This document shows, piece by piece, positions 54,771 to 63,210 of a DNA stretch of 64,000 nucleotides. Below the pieces are notes generated by a model. That model had not been told where the DNA came from. It did not search any database and saw only the letters and a list, made by a program, of their open reading frames with translations. Every line of letters begins with the position of its first letter. The stretch's first letter is position 1. Origin of the DNA: AP-15 sp963700195 (GTDB taxonomy: Bacteria > Pseudomonadota > Alphaproteobacteria > ATCC43930 > CGMCC-115725); NCBI GenBank assembly GCA_963700195.1, contig CAVOWQ010000043.1, positions 1-64,000 of the forward strand, given 5' to 3'. The position numbers and the translations under genes are program-made.

Positions 54771-55286
54771 ATGACTGACACCGATGACGCCTACCAATTC
54801 GAGTTCGTTTCGATCGACGGAGAGCGCCTGCCCCTCGATGCGTGGCGCGGGCGGCCGGTGCTCGTCGTCAATACCGCTTCCTTTTGCGGGTACACCCCAC
54901 AATACAGCGATCTCGAAGCCTTGTGGCAGCGCTATCGCGATCGTGGACTCGTCGTGCTCGGCGTACCGTCCAACGACTTCGGCCGGCAGGAGCCGGGCTC
55001 CGCAGGCCAGATCAAGGAGTTCTGCACGACGAATTATTCCGTCAACTTTCCGTTGACCGAAAAGTGCCGGGTCATCGGTGGCGAGGCGCACCCGTTCTAC
55101 CGCTGGATCGCCGAAAACCTCGGCGAGGCCGGCGCGCCGCGATGGAACTTCCACAAGTATCTGGTGGGACCCGGTGGCCAGCTCGAGGGAGTGTGGCCGG
55201 CGCAGGTCTCCCCGAGCGACCGCCGCATCACAGGCGAGATCGAGCGGGTATTACCTCAACGGTCTCGATCCCAACAGTCTCAATAG
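54771..55286 (+). CDS. glutathione peroxidase family protein
   Basis: 171 residues from the ATG after a GGAGA site. NTASFCGYTPQYSDLEALWQ has the peroxidatic Cys (Cys in place of Sec) with the tetrad Gln, VLGVPSNDFGRQEPGS the second conserved segment, and RWNFHKYLVGPGGQLEGVWP the Trp-Asn pair. Cys-type bacterial enzymes mostly use thioredoxin rather than glutathione. It overlaps the convergent membrane-protein gene by 7 bases. The long N-terminal frame to 54519 overlaps the LysE gene and is ignored. Confidence 0.92.
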   Translation: MTDTDDAYQFEFVSIDGERLPLDAWRGRPVLVVNTASFCGYTPQYSDLEALWQRYRDRGLVVLGVPSNDFGRQEPGSAGQIKEFCTTNYSVNFPLTEKCRVIGGEAHPFYRWIAENLGEAGAPRWNFHKYLVGPGGQLEGVWPAQVSPSDRRITGEIERVLPQRSRSQQSQ

Positions 55287-55855
55287 AGACCGCTGGCGAC
55301 GTGACTGATGAGAACCCCCAGCAGAAGGTCGACGAAGACGACAAACGCCGCGGCCGAGGCGGTGGCGTCGAGCGCGACCCGGGCGATGAACCACTCGTAA
55401 ACGAGAACGGCGACGGCAGCGGCGACCTCGATCGCCTGGGCCGGTTGGGCGCCGAGCACTCCGCTCTCGGTTTCTAGCCCGACCAGCACAAAGAGCGCGC
55501 TCTGCGGCACCTGCGACCAGTTGTAGGGGACCATGAAATCGAAGAAGCGGTGCGCCCGGCCAATACGTTGCGTGACGATCAGCATCATCAGCGGGAACGC
55601 GGTCCACGCGATGACATAGGCAATCGTCTCGACCGTGATGATCAAGAACGCCCCGGACGTCTCCCATTCGGCGACGGTCACGCGCATCAACAGTAAAACC
55701 AAGTAGAGCGGATAGCTGATAGCGGCGGCGCGGAACGAACGCCAGAACCCGTCTACCGAGTGGTCAAAACACACCAGGCCGCTACGATCCCCGCGCGCCA
55801 ACCGCAGCGTACCGAGCATCGCCTGTCGTACTTCCGACCATGCGGTCGGCATCAT
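55280..55855 (-). CDS. conserved multi-pass membrane protein, function unknown
   Basis: 191 residues from the ATG at 55855 (a TTG 18 bases upstream is possible). About four to five hydrophobic segments: AAISYPLYLVLLLMRVTV, GAFLIITVETIAYVIAWTAF, LMMLIVTQRIGRAHRFFDFM and AAFVVFVDLLLGVLIS. The N-terminal half has a GFWRSFRAA amphipathic stretch common in alphaproteobacterial hypothetical proteins. The MVPYNWSQVPQSA loop is a conspicuous conserved-looking motif, but the family could not be named. Its upstream region holds an inverted-repeat element. Confidence 0.65.
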   Translation of the reverse strand: MMPTAWSEVRQAMLGTLRLARGDRSGLVCFDHSVDGFWRSFRAAAISYPLYLVLLLMRVTVAEWETSGAFLIITVETIAYVIAWTAFPLMMLIVTQRIGRAHRFFDFMVPYNWSQVPQSALFVLVGLETESGVLGAQPAQAIEVAAAVAVLVYEWFIARVALDATASAAAFVVFVDLLLGVLISHVASGLY

Positions 55856-55881
55856 CGGTTTGCGGCTGGACAACCGACGTG

Positions 55882-55994
55882 CGTCCTTCGAGACGGCCGC
55901 TTGGCGGCCTCCTCAGGATGGGGAGTTTTTCTATGTTCCACCAAGAACCTACCTCATGCTGAGGAACGCCCGAAGGGCGTGTCTCGAAGCACGC
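55882..55994. repeat. dispersed inverted-repeat element (CCTTCGAGAC ... GTCTCGAAG)
   Basis: Left arm GTCCTTCGAGACGGCCGCT... CCTCCTCAGGATG and right arm CCTCATGCTGAGGAACG... GTGTCTCGAAGCAC pair over about 40 bases with several mismatches around a 25-base loop. This CTTCGAGAC/CCTCAG composition is a widespread alphaproteobacterial repeat, especially in Bradyrhizobium relatives. It fills the space between the start of the membrane-protein gene and the end of dapE and carries no gene. Confidence 0.75.
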
Positions 55995-56032
55995 ATGACC
56001 GCGATGCAGCAAAGATCATTCCGACGCGGTTT

Positions 56033-57190
56033 TTAGGAATTGTCGAAGAAAAGGTCGAGGAAAGTGCGGTAGATTGCGGTCAAGGCGGCAAGATCCGAGA
56101 GCTCGACCCGCTCGTCCACCTTGTGCATGGTCAATCCGACGAGACCGAATTCGGCGACCGGACAGTGGGCCCGGATGAACCGTGCGTCGGAGGTGCCGCC
56201 GGTGGTGCTGAGTTCGGGCGTCCTTCCGGTGACCCGCCGGATCGCGTCGGCAAGGCAGTCGCTGAGCCTCCCCGGCGCAATTACAAACGCTTCGCCGCTG
56301 ACCGAAATATCGAGCGCGTAACGCCCGCCGACCTCGTCGAGCCGCTGCCTGAGCCAGCGCTCGAGCTTATCGCTCGACCAGCAATCATTGAAGCGAATGT
56401 TGAACACGGCCCGCGCGGTCGCAGGGATCACGTTCGCGGCTGGATTGCCAATGTCGATCGTCGAGACCTGCAAGGTGGAAGGTTGGAAATGCTCCGAACC
56501 TCGGTCGAGTTCGGCGGCGGTCAGCGCGTGCAGCATTGCAACGAGACGATGGGCGGCATTGTCCGCGAGATGCGGGTACGCCGTGTGACCCTGCACGCCG
56601 TGCACAGTCAGGCGGCCGGTCAAGCTGCCGCGCCGGCCGATCTTGATCATGTCGCCGAGTGATTGCGCGCTGGTTGGCTCGCCGACGAGACAGGCGTCGA
56701 TCCTCTCGCCGCGCTCCTCGAGCCAATCCAGCACTTTGCGGGTGCCGTTGACGGCGTCGCCCTCCTCGTCCCCAGTGATCAACAGACTGATTGATCCGGC
56801 GAAGTCCCGCCTGCGCTCACCCTCACGCTCATTGAGGAAGCGCTCCACCGCCGTGATGAAAGCGGCAATCGCTCCCTTCATGTCGACTGCGCCCCGGCCA
56901 CACAGCGCGCCATCACGCAGGCTGGCCGAGAAGGGATCGAAGGACCAGGCTTCGGTTGCCCCGGTCGGCACGACATCGGTATGGCCGGCGAAACACAGAT
57001 TGGGGCGGCCGTCGCCGCGGCGGGCGTAGAGGTTGTGGATATCGCCAAAGACCAGGCTGTGACAGTCGAACCCCAGCTGCTCCAATGCGGCGGCAACGAG
57101 GTCGAGCGCGCCCTCATCCTTCGGGGTGACGCTCGGCCGGCGGATCAGCGCAGCGGCGAGCGCCGCGGGGTCGAGAGCCGTCTCGCTCAT
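56033..57190 (-). CDS. dapE: succinyl-diaminopimelate desuccinylase
   Basis: 385 residues. M20 metallopeptidase motifs: FAGHTDVVPTG with a zinc His and Asp, CGRGAVDMKGAIAAF with the bridging Asp, LITGDEEGDAVNGT with catalytic Glu, CLVGEPTSAQSL, and TTGGTSDARF near the C-terminus. It releases L,L-diaminopimelate from its N-succinyl form in the lysine/peptidoglycan pathway. Its ATG overlaps the dapD TGA by 4 bases (ATGA), so translation is coupled. Confidence 0.96.
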   Translation of the reverse strand: MSETALDPAALAAALIRRPSVTPKDEGALDLVAAALEQLGFDCHSLVFGDIHNLYARRGDGRPNLCFAGHTDVVPTGATEAWSFDPFSASLRDGALCGRGAVDMKGAIAAFITAVERFLNEREGERRRDFAGSISLLITGDEEGDAVNGTRKVLDWLEERGERIDACLVGEPTSAQSLGDMIKIGRRGSLTGRLTVHGVQGHTAYPHLADNAAHRLVAMLHALTAAELDRGSEHFQPSTLQVSTIDIGNPAANVIPATARAVFNIRFNDCWSSDKLERWLRQRLDEVGGRYALDISVSGEAFVIAPGRLSDCLADAIRRVTGRTPELSTTGGTSDARFIRAHCPVAEFGLVGLTMHKVDERVELSDLAALTAIYRTFLDLFFDNS

Positions 57191-58044
57191 TCCCGCAGCA
57201 GCTCGTTGATCGAGGTGCGTGCGCGAGTGCCCTCGTCGACCTTCTTGACAATGACCGCACAGTAGAGGCTCGGGCCCGGCCGGCCGTCGGGCAGGTTCTT
57301 GCCGGGGAGCGAGCCCGGCACGACGACCGAATAGGCCGGCACGCGGCCCATCAGGATCTCGCCGGTGTCGCGGTCGACGATCTTGGTCGTGGCGCCAACG
57401 AAAGTGCCCATTGCCAGCACTGCTCCGGTCTCGACGACGACGCCTTCGACGACTTCGCTGCGCGCCCCGATGAAGCAATTATCCTCGATGATCACCGGCT
57501 CAGCCTGCAACGGCTCGAGCACCCCGCCGATCCCGACGCCGCCCGACAGATGGCAGTTCTTGCCGATCTGCGCGCAGGAGCCGACCGTCGCCCAGGTGTC
57601 GACCATCGTCCCGGCGTCGACGTAGGCGCCGACATTTACAAAGCTCGGCATCAGTACGACGTTCGGCGCGATATAGGCGGATCGGCGCACGATCGACCCC
57701 GGCACCGCGCGAAATCCAGCATCGCGGAAGCGGTTCGACGACCACCCGGCAAATTTTGAAGGCACCTTGTCCCACCACCGCGCCGCCCCGCGCTCCGGGT
57801 CGCCGGGACCGCCCGGGATCTCGATCATGTCGTTGAGGCGGAACGACAGCAGCACGGCCTTCTTGAGCCATTGGTGGACCTGCCATCCCTGGGTTGTCTT
57901 CTCGGCGATGCGCGCTCGACCCCCATCGAGCGCGTCGAGTGCTTCCTCGACCGCCGCGCGGTAATCGCCGCGGCTCTGCGGCCCGAGCGTGTCGCGGGCT
58001 TCCCAGGCGGCATCGATAGTCGCGGCAAGATTGGCGTCGGTCAT
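57187..58044 (-). CDS. dapD: 2,3,4,5-tetrahydropyridine-2,6-dicarboxylate N-succinyltransferase
   Basis: 285 residues from the ATG at 58044; the frame continues 69 bases upstream without family support. N-terminal helical domain (EEALDALDGGRARIAEK, VHQWLKKAVLLSFR), then a left-handed beta-helix of hexapeptide repeats (VRRSAYIAPNVVLMPSFVNV, MVDTWATVGSCAQIGKNCHL, VIIEDNCFIGARSEVVEGVV). It transfers succinyl from succinyl-CoA in lysine synthesis. First gene of the dapD-dapE pair. Confidence 0.96.
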   Translation of the reverse strand: MTDANLAATIDAAWEARDTLGPQSRGDYRAAVEEALDALDGGRARIAEKTTQGWQVHQWLKKAVLLSFRLNDMIEIPGGPGDPERGAARWWDKVPSKFAGWSSNRFRDAGFRAVPGSIVRRSAYIAPNVVLMPSFVNVGAYVDAGTMVDTWATVGSCAQIGKNCHLSGGVGIGGVLEPLQAEPVIIEDNCFIGARSEVVEGVVVETGAVLAMGTFVGATTKIVDRDTGEILMGRVPAYSVVVPGSLPGKNLPDGRPGPSLYCAVIVKKVDEGTRARTSINELLRE

Positions 58045-58812
58045 GGCTGTCCCGAGTGGGCTGAAGATTTTCGAGGGCGCCGCAACATGATCGACCCGCC
58101 CCTGCAGTGTCAACGCAGCTCGCCGGCCGAGCCGAGGCCGTCGCTGTTTTCGCTGATATGCAGGAAAAAAACAGCGAAGGGGTTGGCGTACACCGCAGAA
58201 ATCCTCGCTCTTTTGGCTACACGGCGGTGAAATAACAGCGAATAACAGCCAGCAAGAACAGCCAGGTCGGGCCGTAAGTCGCCGGACACTCGCTGTAGGC
58301 GAATGATCGATGACCTACTGACACTGGCACTTCCCGGACTGAGCATCTGAGGATTCGGATTTAGATGTAGCTGGCATTCGAGAAAATTCTTGAACCAGCC
58401 GAACGTGCGGCGGCCGTCCAAATTCGACTCGATACCATGCCATTGCGGCTATTTTCGGGAAGCAGCATGGCGCAGAACATCGCATCGACCATGTTTGCGA
58501 CCGTCGGCAAAGTGCGGAACTCGTGGATTTCTCTGTTAGAGTGTTTGCCATCGCCATAGTAATCGCACACCGTCAAACGGCGAATCGCGCACCTAACCGC
58601 ATCCGCATTGGGCTCCGTCGCGTCGCCAGCGTTGCGACTCGGGTTCGCCGTCGTGTTTACCGCAGTGCGGCAATCCCGGCGCCTCCGCCATGAAACAGTA
58701 ATAATTTCTTGCACGCGGTCTTTTTTCGATGCGCTAATTCTCCATTTATCGGAGAATATCGGCGCAATAGCGCGCCGGGCTCGCTATTGGGAGACGAGGA
58801 GGGATAGACCAG
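58045..58812. other. gene-free interval with AACAGCGAA motifs
   Basis: 768 bases without a recognised gene. The part next to dapD carries TTTTCGCTG (58147-58155) facing AACAGCGAA (58170-58178), a second AACAGCGAA at 58234-58242 and AACAGCC echoes after it. Minus-strand frames here (58110-58421 and 58361-58714) are open but have no family features and are probably spurious. An AT-richer stretch just before 58813 likely promotes the next gene. Confidence 0.45.
58147..58255. repeat. cluster of TTCGCTG / AACAGCGAA motifs
   Basis: Facing TTCGCTG and CAGCGAA halves around a 16-base spacer, another AACAGCGAA 64 bases further on, followed by AACAGCC. The same pairing with a shorter loop is found at 37652-37672. 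The arrangement suggests a dispersed element or protein-binding cluster. Confidence 0.45.
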
Positions 58813-59307
58813 ATGGCGACGTTGGACGAGATTGGGCAGGAAAAGCAGCGGATTGCCGAGCGGCTGGCGCGGATTGATGCCGAACGGACAAAGCTCGCTG
58901 ATCAGCTCAGTGAGCTGGAGATCACCGAACGCGTTTTGACGCGATTCGGCGGCAGTGCCGATGCAGCCGATAGACGGCGGCGAGGACGCCCGGCAAGAAC
59001 TGCCCCGGCAGCCGGCCCGCAGCGTGCCCCGCAGCGCAGAGCGCGCGGTGGCCAGCAGGCGGCGGCGAGCGTGTCGTTGAGCGATGCCACTCTGCAGGCG
59101 GTCAAGGCGCATCCCGACGGGGCAACCGCGAACGACATTCTCAACCACTTGTCGCGGGAATTCGGCATGGTGGTTCGGCCGAACCACCTCGGTATCGCAC
59201 TGCAGCGCCATCGGCGCGCTGGCCGGCTCGAAAACCGCGACCAGCGCTGGCATCTGCCGGCATCGGCGCAGCGGGAGCAATCAGACCACGCCGCAATGAC
59301 CGGCTGA
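58813..59307 (+). CDS. small basic protein with coiled coil, RGRP motif and winged-helix-like C-terminus
   Basis: 164 residues. Residues 1-45 form a heptad-rich coiled coil (EKQRIAERLARIDAERTKLA). Residues 55-80 are a basic linker (DRRRRGRPARTAP) with an AT-hook-like RGRP. The C-terminal 70 residues (LSDATLQAVKAHPDGATAND, ILNHLSREFGMVV, RPNHLGIALQRHRRAGRLEN, QRWHL) read like a winged helix with a DNA-recognition helix. Together this suggests a DNA-binding protein that may dimerise through the coiled coil. No named family. ATG with GAGGAGGGA upstream. It ends before a strong inverted repeat. Confidence 0.65.
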   Translation: MATLDEIGQEKQRIAERLARIDAERTKLADQLSELEITERVLTRFGGSADAADRRRRGRPARTAPAAGPQRAPQRRARGGQQAAASVSLSDATLQAVKAHPDGATANDILNHLSREFGMVVRPNHLGIALQRHRRAGRLENRDQRWHLPASAQREQSDHAAMTG

Positions 59308-59379
59308 CCCGGCGCTCCAGCTGCCGGGACAGAGCTGCATCAGCCGGTCCATTTTGGGGGTGCGTGCGGCCTCTGGAGA

Positions 59380-59421
59380 AATTGGGCGCGCTGAGGGCAA
59401 GCTCCTTAGTTGCGCCCAATT
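59380..59421. terminator. inverted repeat between convergent genes
   Basis: AATTGGGCGC (59380-59389) and GCGCCCAATT (59412-59421) are perfect 10-base arms around a 22-base loop, halfway between the end of the 58813 gene and the end of the minus-strand amidohydrolase. This placement suggests a bidirectional terminator, although only a short T-run follows on the plus strand. Confidence 0.5.
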
Positions 59422-59453
59422 GGTTTCTGCAAGCCGATCTCGGAACTGTGCTG

Positions 59454-60416
59454 CTACTCGATTTTTAACAGCCGCTTGGCGTTGCCGTTCAACAGCTTCT
59501 CCTTGTCTTCCGCGCACAGCGGCAAAGTTTCCGTCCATTTGGTGCCCGGCGGGTTGTCAACAAAAGGATAGTCGACCGAGAAGAGGATGCGGTCGATCCC
59601 CATCTCCATCATGCAGCACAGCAGGGCGGGATCGGAGAAGAAGCCGCTCGTCGTAATGAAGAAGTGCTCGCAGAAGGTGTCGCGGAAGCCCTTGCCGCCC
59701 TTGCCGTCTCGCGCCAGGCCCATGTTGATGCGCCAGAGATAAAACGGCAGGCCTTCGCCGAGGTGGCCGAGAATGATTTTCAGACCGGGATAGGCGTCGA
59801 ACACGCCGCTCAACACCAGACGCACCCCTTGCGTTGCAGTCTCGACCGTAAAACCCCACGCGGCGCGCAGCAGTGAAGGGTACTGCGCTACGTAGTCCTT
59901 GTAATAGGCCTCGATGACAGCGGGATGCGGGGTCGAGGGATGCATATAGAGCGGCACGTCGAGCGCCTGTGCCCGCTCGAAAATCGGCCAGAACCGCTTG
60001 TCGTCGAGGAAGAGCCCGTTCGTCAGCCCATTTACCAGCGCACCCTTGAAGCCGAGCTTGGTAACAGTGCGCTCCAATTCGTCGGCGGCAGCCTTCGGAT
60101 CGGGAGTGGGGATTGCAGCAAAAGCGGCGAACCGGTCGGGATGCCCTCGCACTGTTTCGTAGAGCCGGTCGTTGGCGCCGCGCGCCAACCCGACAGCGGT
60201 CTCGGCATCCAGTTTCTGGAGCCCCGGATTGGCGTGCGACAACACCTGCAAATCGATGCCGGCTTCGTCCATTTCCCGCAGCCGCAACGCACCGACATCG
60301 TCGAGACGCTCGACGATCCGGGGCGCATTGGTCATGTCCAATCCAGTGATGTGCCGCTTCACCTCAGGGTCGAAGTAATGCTCCTCCAGCGCGATGATGT
60401 AGGGTTTGTTTGCCAT
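59454..60416 (-). CDS. amidohydrolase family protein (ACMSD/gamma-resorcylate decarboxylase-like)
   Basis: 320 residues. IIALEEHYFDP replaces the usual DxHxH by EExxF/Y as in the decarboxylase branch (gamma-resorcylate and related decarboxylases). Then come RFAAFAAIPTPDPKAAADEL, VPLYMHPSTPHP with conserved His, LKIILGHLGEGLPFYLWRIN with His, and DRILFSVDYPFVDN with the catalytic Asp. It probably removes carboxylate from a hydroxybenzoate or hydrolyses a cyclic compound. It is the third gene, 15 bases behind the ferredoxin reductase. Confidence 0.87.
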   Translation of the reverse strand: MANKPYIIALEEHYFDPEVKRHITGLDMTNAPRIVERLDDVGALRLREMDEAGIDLQVLSHANPGLQKLDAETAVGLARGANDRLYETVRGHPDRFAAFAAIPTPDPKAAADELERTVTKLGFKGALVNGLTNGLFLDDKRFWPIFERAQALDVPLYMHPSTPHPAVIEAYYKDYVAQYPSLLRAAWGFTVETATQGVRLVLSGVFDAYPGLKIILGHLGEGLPFYLWRINMGLARDGKGGKGFRDTFCEHFFITTSGFFSDPALLCCMMEMGIDRILFSVDYPFVDNPPGTKWTETLPLCAEDKEKLLNGNAKRLLKIE

Positions 60417-60431
60417 TCGCTCCTCACATGT

Positions 60432-61671
60432 CTAGCGGCCAGGCAGCTTGCGAGCGTGGGCCCGTAGGTCATAACTTTCGTCGGCTGCCTGCTTCGGCGA
60501 CAATTCAGGGTCGCCCGCCAACAGCCGCCGCGCGACGACGTGGTCGGCTGTTCGATTGACCGATTCGACGCCGATCAACCGCTCGCCGCGGAAGCAGAAT
60601 ACCGAGAAATTGCGGTCGACCGGGTCGCCGCGGAGAACCGAGGTGTCGCGGCCTATGGTGATGCCCGCGATCTGCAATTTCAGATCGCCCTGGTCGCTCC
60701 AGAACCACGGTACCTTCTGGTACGGCACCGGCCGGCCCGCCAGACGGTCAGCGACGCAGCGTCCTTGGTCTACCGCGTTCTGCACCAATTCGAGGCGCAC
60801 GCGACCGAGCGCGAACGGGGTCGGGAAATTGGCGCAATCGCCAATGGCGGAGATCGCCGGATCGCTGGTCATTAGGTATTCGTCGACGACGATGCCGTCA
60901 TCGACAGCGAGCCCGGCGTCGCGGGCCAATTGCGCATTCGGGATGACACCGATGCAGATCAGCACCAGATCGGCAGGGATACGCCGGCCGTCGGTCGTCT
61001 CGACCCCGGCAACCCGGCCGCCGGCGCCAAGGATCCGGGTTATTCCGGTGCCGAGCGCGACCTCGGCTCCCCAGCCGATATGCGCTTCGGTAAAGAACCG
61101 CGACACTGGCTCGGAAACCACGCGGCCCATCGGCTGACGGGTCACTTCAATGATGTGGACCATAGTGCCGCGGGCGAGTGCGACGGCGGCGAATTCGAGG
61201 CCGATAAAGCCTGCACCGACGACCACGACCTCGCGCGCCTCGTCCAGCCGCTGCCGCAGGGCATCCGCATCGGCGAGGGTGCGCAGCGTCAATACGCCGT
61301 CGAGTTCGGCGCCGGGCACGGCAAGCGGACGGCACCCGGCGCCGGTCGCCAAGACGAGATTGTTCCACGAGAACTTGGTGCCCGAGGCTAAATATAACCG
61401 CCGCTGTCCGCGATCTATTGCCGTTACCGGGTCGCCGTAGACGAGGTCGATCTGCTGCTTGGCGTAAAACTCGGCGGGCCGAAGCCACAGATCGTCGACC
61501 CCGGATTGACCGGCGAGGTAGGATTTCGACAGCGGCGGGCGCTGGTAGGGCAGAACAGGCTCGTCGCCGATCAGCAGCGACGCGGCCGGCAAAGCCGGTG
61601 TCGCGCAACGATGCGGCAGCCTGGAAACCGGCTTGGCCGGCGCCGATGATGGCGACGACCGGAGCCGGCAT
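60432..61671 (-). CDS. FAD-dependent ferredoxin reductase, rubredoxin/putidaredoxin-reductase type (one frameshift)
   Basis: About 412 residues after repair. The N-terminal VAIIGAGQAGFQAAASLRDT (FAD GxGxxG) reads in one frame and EPVLPYQRPPLSKSYLAG to the end in another. Removing one base near 61573-61577 joins them to the expected GRVALIGDEPVLPYQRP. Further motifs: VVVGAGFIGLEFAAVALARG for NADH, DGIVVDEYLMTSDPAISAIG and DCANFP for FAD. It transfers electrons from NADH to the 2Fe-2S ferredoxin encoded just upstream (ATG shares one base with its stop). Confidence 0.88.
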
Positions 61672-61994
61672 CAGACCTGCGTCTCTGGCAGATAGACGAC
61701 GAGACCGTCGAACTCAGCGGTCGCGACCAGCTGGCAGCTCAACCTGCTGCTCGGCTTGCGCTCACTCGCAGTGAATTCGAGCATCGCCTTCTCGTCGTCC
61801 GACTGCGGAGGCGTGCGATCGAGCTGGTCCGGCTCTACATAAACATGACAGGTGGCGCACATCATCTCCCCGCCGCACTCGGCAACGATGCCGTCGACGC
61901 CATTGACGATCGCCGCCCGCATGACGCTTGTGCCAAGCGGAACATCGAGCACTTCGCGCGCCCCGTTCGGATGTACGTAGGTGACTTTCGGCAT
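61671..61994 (-). CDS. 2Fe-2S ferredoxin (adrenodoxin/putidaredoxin type)
   Basis: 107 residues from the ATG at 61994. The cluster ligands are in AECGGEMMCATCHVYVEP (C-x5-C-x2-C) and the fourth Cys in RLSCQLVATAEFDGLVV; the C-terminus YLPETQV is typical. Such ferredoxins serve cytochrome P450s or Rieske oxygenases, but no oxygenase gene is in the window. With the reductase gene it forms a complete electron-transfer chain from NADH, and the following amidohydrolase suggests aromatic-acid catabolism. Confidence 0.92.
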   Translation of the reverse strand: MPKVTYVHPNGAREVLDVPLGTSVMRAAIVNGVDGIVAECGGEMMCATCHVYVEPDQLDRTPPQSDDEKAMLEFTASERKPSSRLSCQLVATAEFDGLVVYLPETQV

Positions 61995-62060
61995 CGTTTT
62001 CCTATCGGTTGGACACGGGGCAAGCGACGCCCGATCTAAACTGCCACCGGCCACCCGGCG

Positions 62061-63098
62061 TCAAGTCCCGAGGTCGATCGCGACCTCATCGCCTCGCGCG
62101 ACGAGCTTGGCGCCCAATCCTGCACTCTCCCGCGCGATCCGGTCGAACGGCGCGCCTTCATCGGCGAGCGCGCGGGGAACGGTGCGGTTGCGGTCGTCGT
62201 GGCGGACGAATTGGAACGTCAGCTTCTCGATCCGCTCTCGGTCCCAGGATGCCCGGACCATCATGCCGAGCCAGTCGCCGTGCCTTCTGCCGCCATGGCC
62301 GGTGTGGAAGGAAAAGCTGCCGAGTCCGTAGAAGATCGGCTTGCCCCGATACACCTCGATCGGCAACGAGAAGTGCGGCCCGTGGCCGATGACCATGCCG
62401 GCGCCCGCGTCAATTGCCCGGTGGGCGATCTCGGTCATGTAGCGAAGCACGTCCTCGTGCAGCCCCCAGTGAAATGACGCGACGACGAAGTCGGTCTTTC
62501 GTTGCAGGTCAGCGATGTCTTCTTCGAGCCATTGCAGATAGGCCGGATCGGCCCAGGTCACGATCTCGGGCGGGATGCCCGGCCGGTTGGCCGGCGGGCG
62601 GCCGCCGTGCAGCGGGACATGATAGGCCGTATGTCCGCGGATCACCGCGATGCCGACGGTGTTGGCGCCGGCCTCGTGGTCGGTCGGCCAATAGACCGAA
62701 CTGCGCTGCAGAAACCCGAACCGTACCCCATCCCGGTCGAGGATCACCGGAGCCCGCGCTGCCGCCCGGTTCGCCCCGGCCCCGGTATGCGCGATCCCGA
62801 ATTCGTCTAGGCGGGCGATCGATGCGGTAATTGCCGCCTCGCCGTAGTTGACATTGTTGGCGACGCCCACCGCATGAATGCCGGCCGATTTGAGCGCCTC
62901 GCCGGCTACCGAGGGATCGGCATAGAACCCTTCGTGCTCAACCGAATGCCCGCTCGGCGGCCGATAGAGACAGCATTCTAGATTCGAAAAGACGATGCCG
63001 GCGGCACGGAACTCGTTCGCGATTAATGAGAATGGCACCGCGGGATCGGCGACGTTCATCAGGTTGACGTCCCCGGTAAGAATCATCTTTGTCGCCAT
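62061..63098 (-). CDS. CapA-family protein (PGA_cap metallophosphatase fold)
   Basis: 345 residues from the ATG at 63098; a longer frame to 63230 covers only repeat-like sequence. KMILTGDVNLMNVADP, FSNLECCLYRPP, HAVGVANNVNYGE (NN motif), DFVVASFHWGLHEDVLRYM with the WG motif and GMVIGHGPHFSLPIEVYRGK, PIFYGLGSFSF are all typical of CapA/PgsA proteins. The family is annotated for poly-gamma-glutamate capsule or lipoprotein-like phosphoesterases; many members like this lack a signal peptide and are cytoplasmic. The function here is not established. Confidence 0.85.
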   Translation of the reverse strand: MATKMILTGDVNLMNVADPAVPFSLIANEFRAAGIVFSNLECCLYRPPSGHSVEHEGFYADPSVAGEALKSAGIHAVGVANNVNYGEAAITASIARLDEFGIAHTGAGANRAAARAPVILDRDGVRFGFLQRSSVYWPTDHEAGANTVGIAVIRGHTAYHVPLHGGRPPANRPGIPPEIVTWADPAYLQWLEEDIADLQRKTDFVVASFHWGLHEDVLRYMTEIAHRAIDAGAGMVIGHGPHFSLPIEVYRGKPIFYGLGSFSFHTGHGGRRHGDWLGMMVRASWDRERIEKLTFQFVRHDDRNRTVPRALADEGAPFDRIARESAGLGAKLVARGDEVAIDLGT

Positions 63099-63210
63099 TT
63101 TGCACCCCTGCCGCTCCGCCGTGGCGACGATAGCCGTGCCGGCGGCGAAGCGCCACAAAATGAACGCTTTAACGCAGTGGTTGCAGAGGATACGCGAAAG
63201 GAGCCTCTCG

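Noticed and set aside
55760..56662. Plus-strand 300-codon frame opposite dapE and the repeat
   Set aside because: Antisense of dapE with repeat sequence at its start.
58110..58714. Two minus-strand frames of about 100 codons upstream of dapD
   Set aside because: Open mainly because of GC bias; no motif, and part is repeat sequence.
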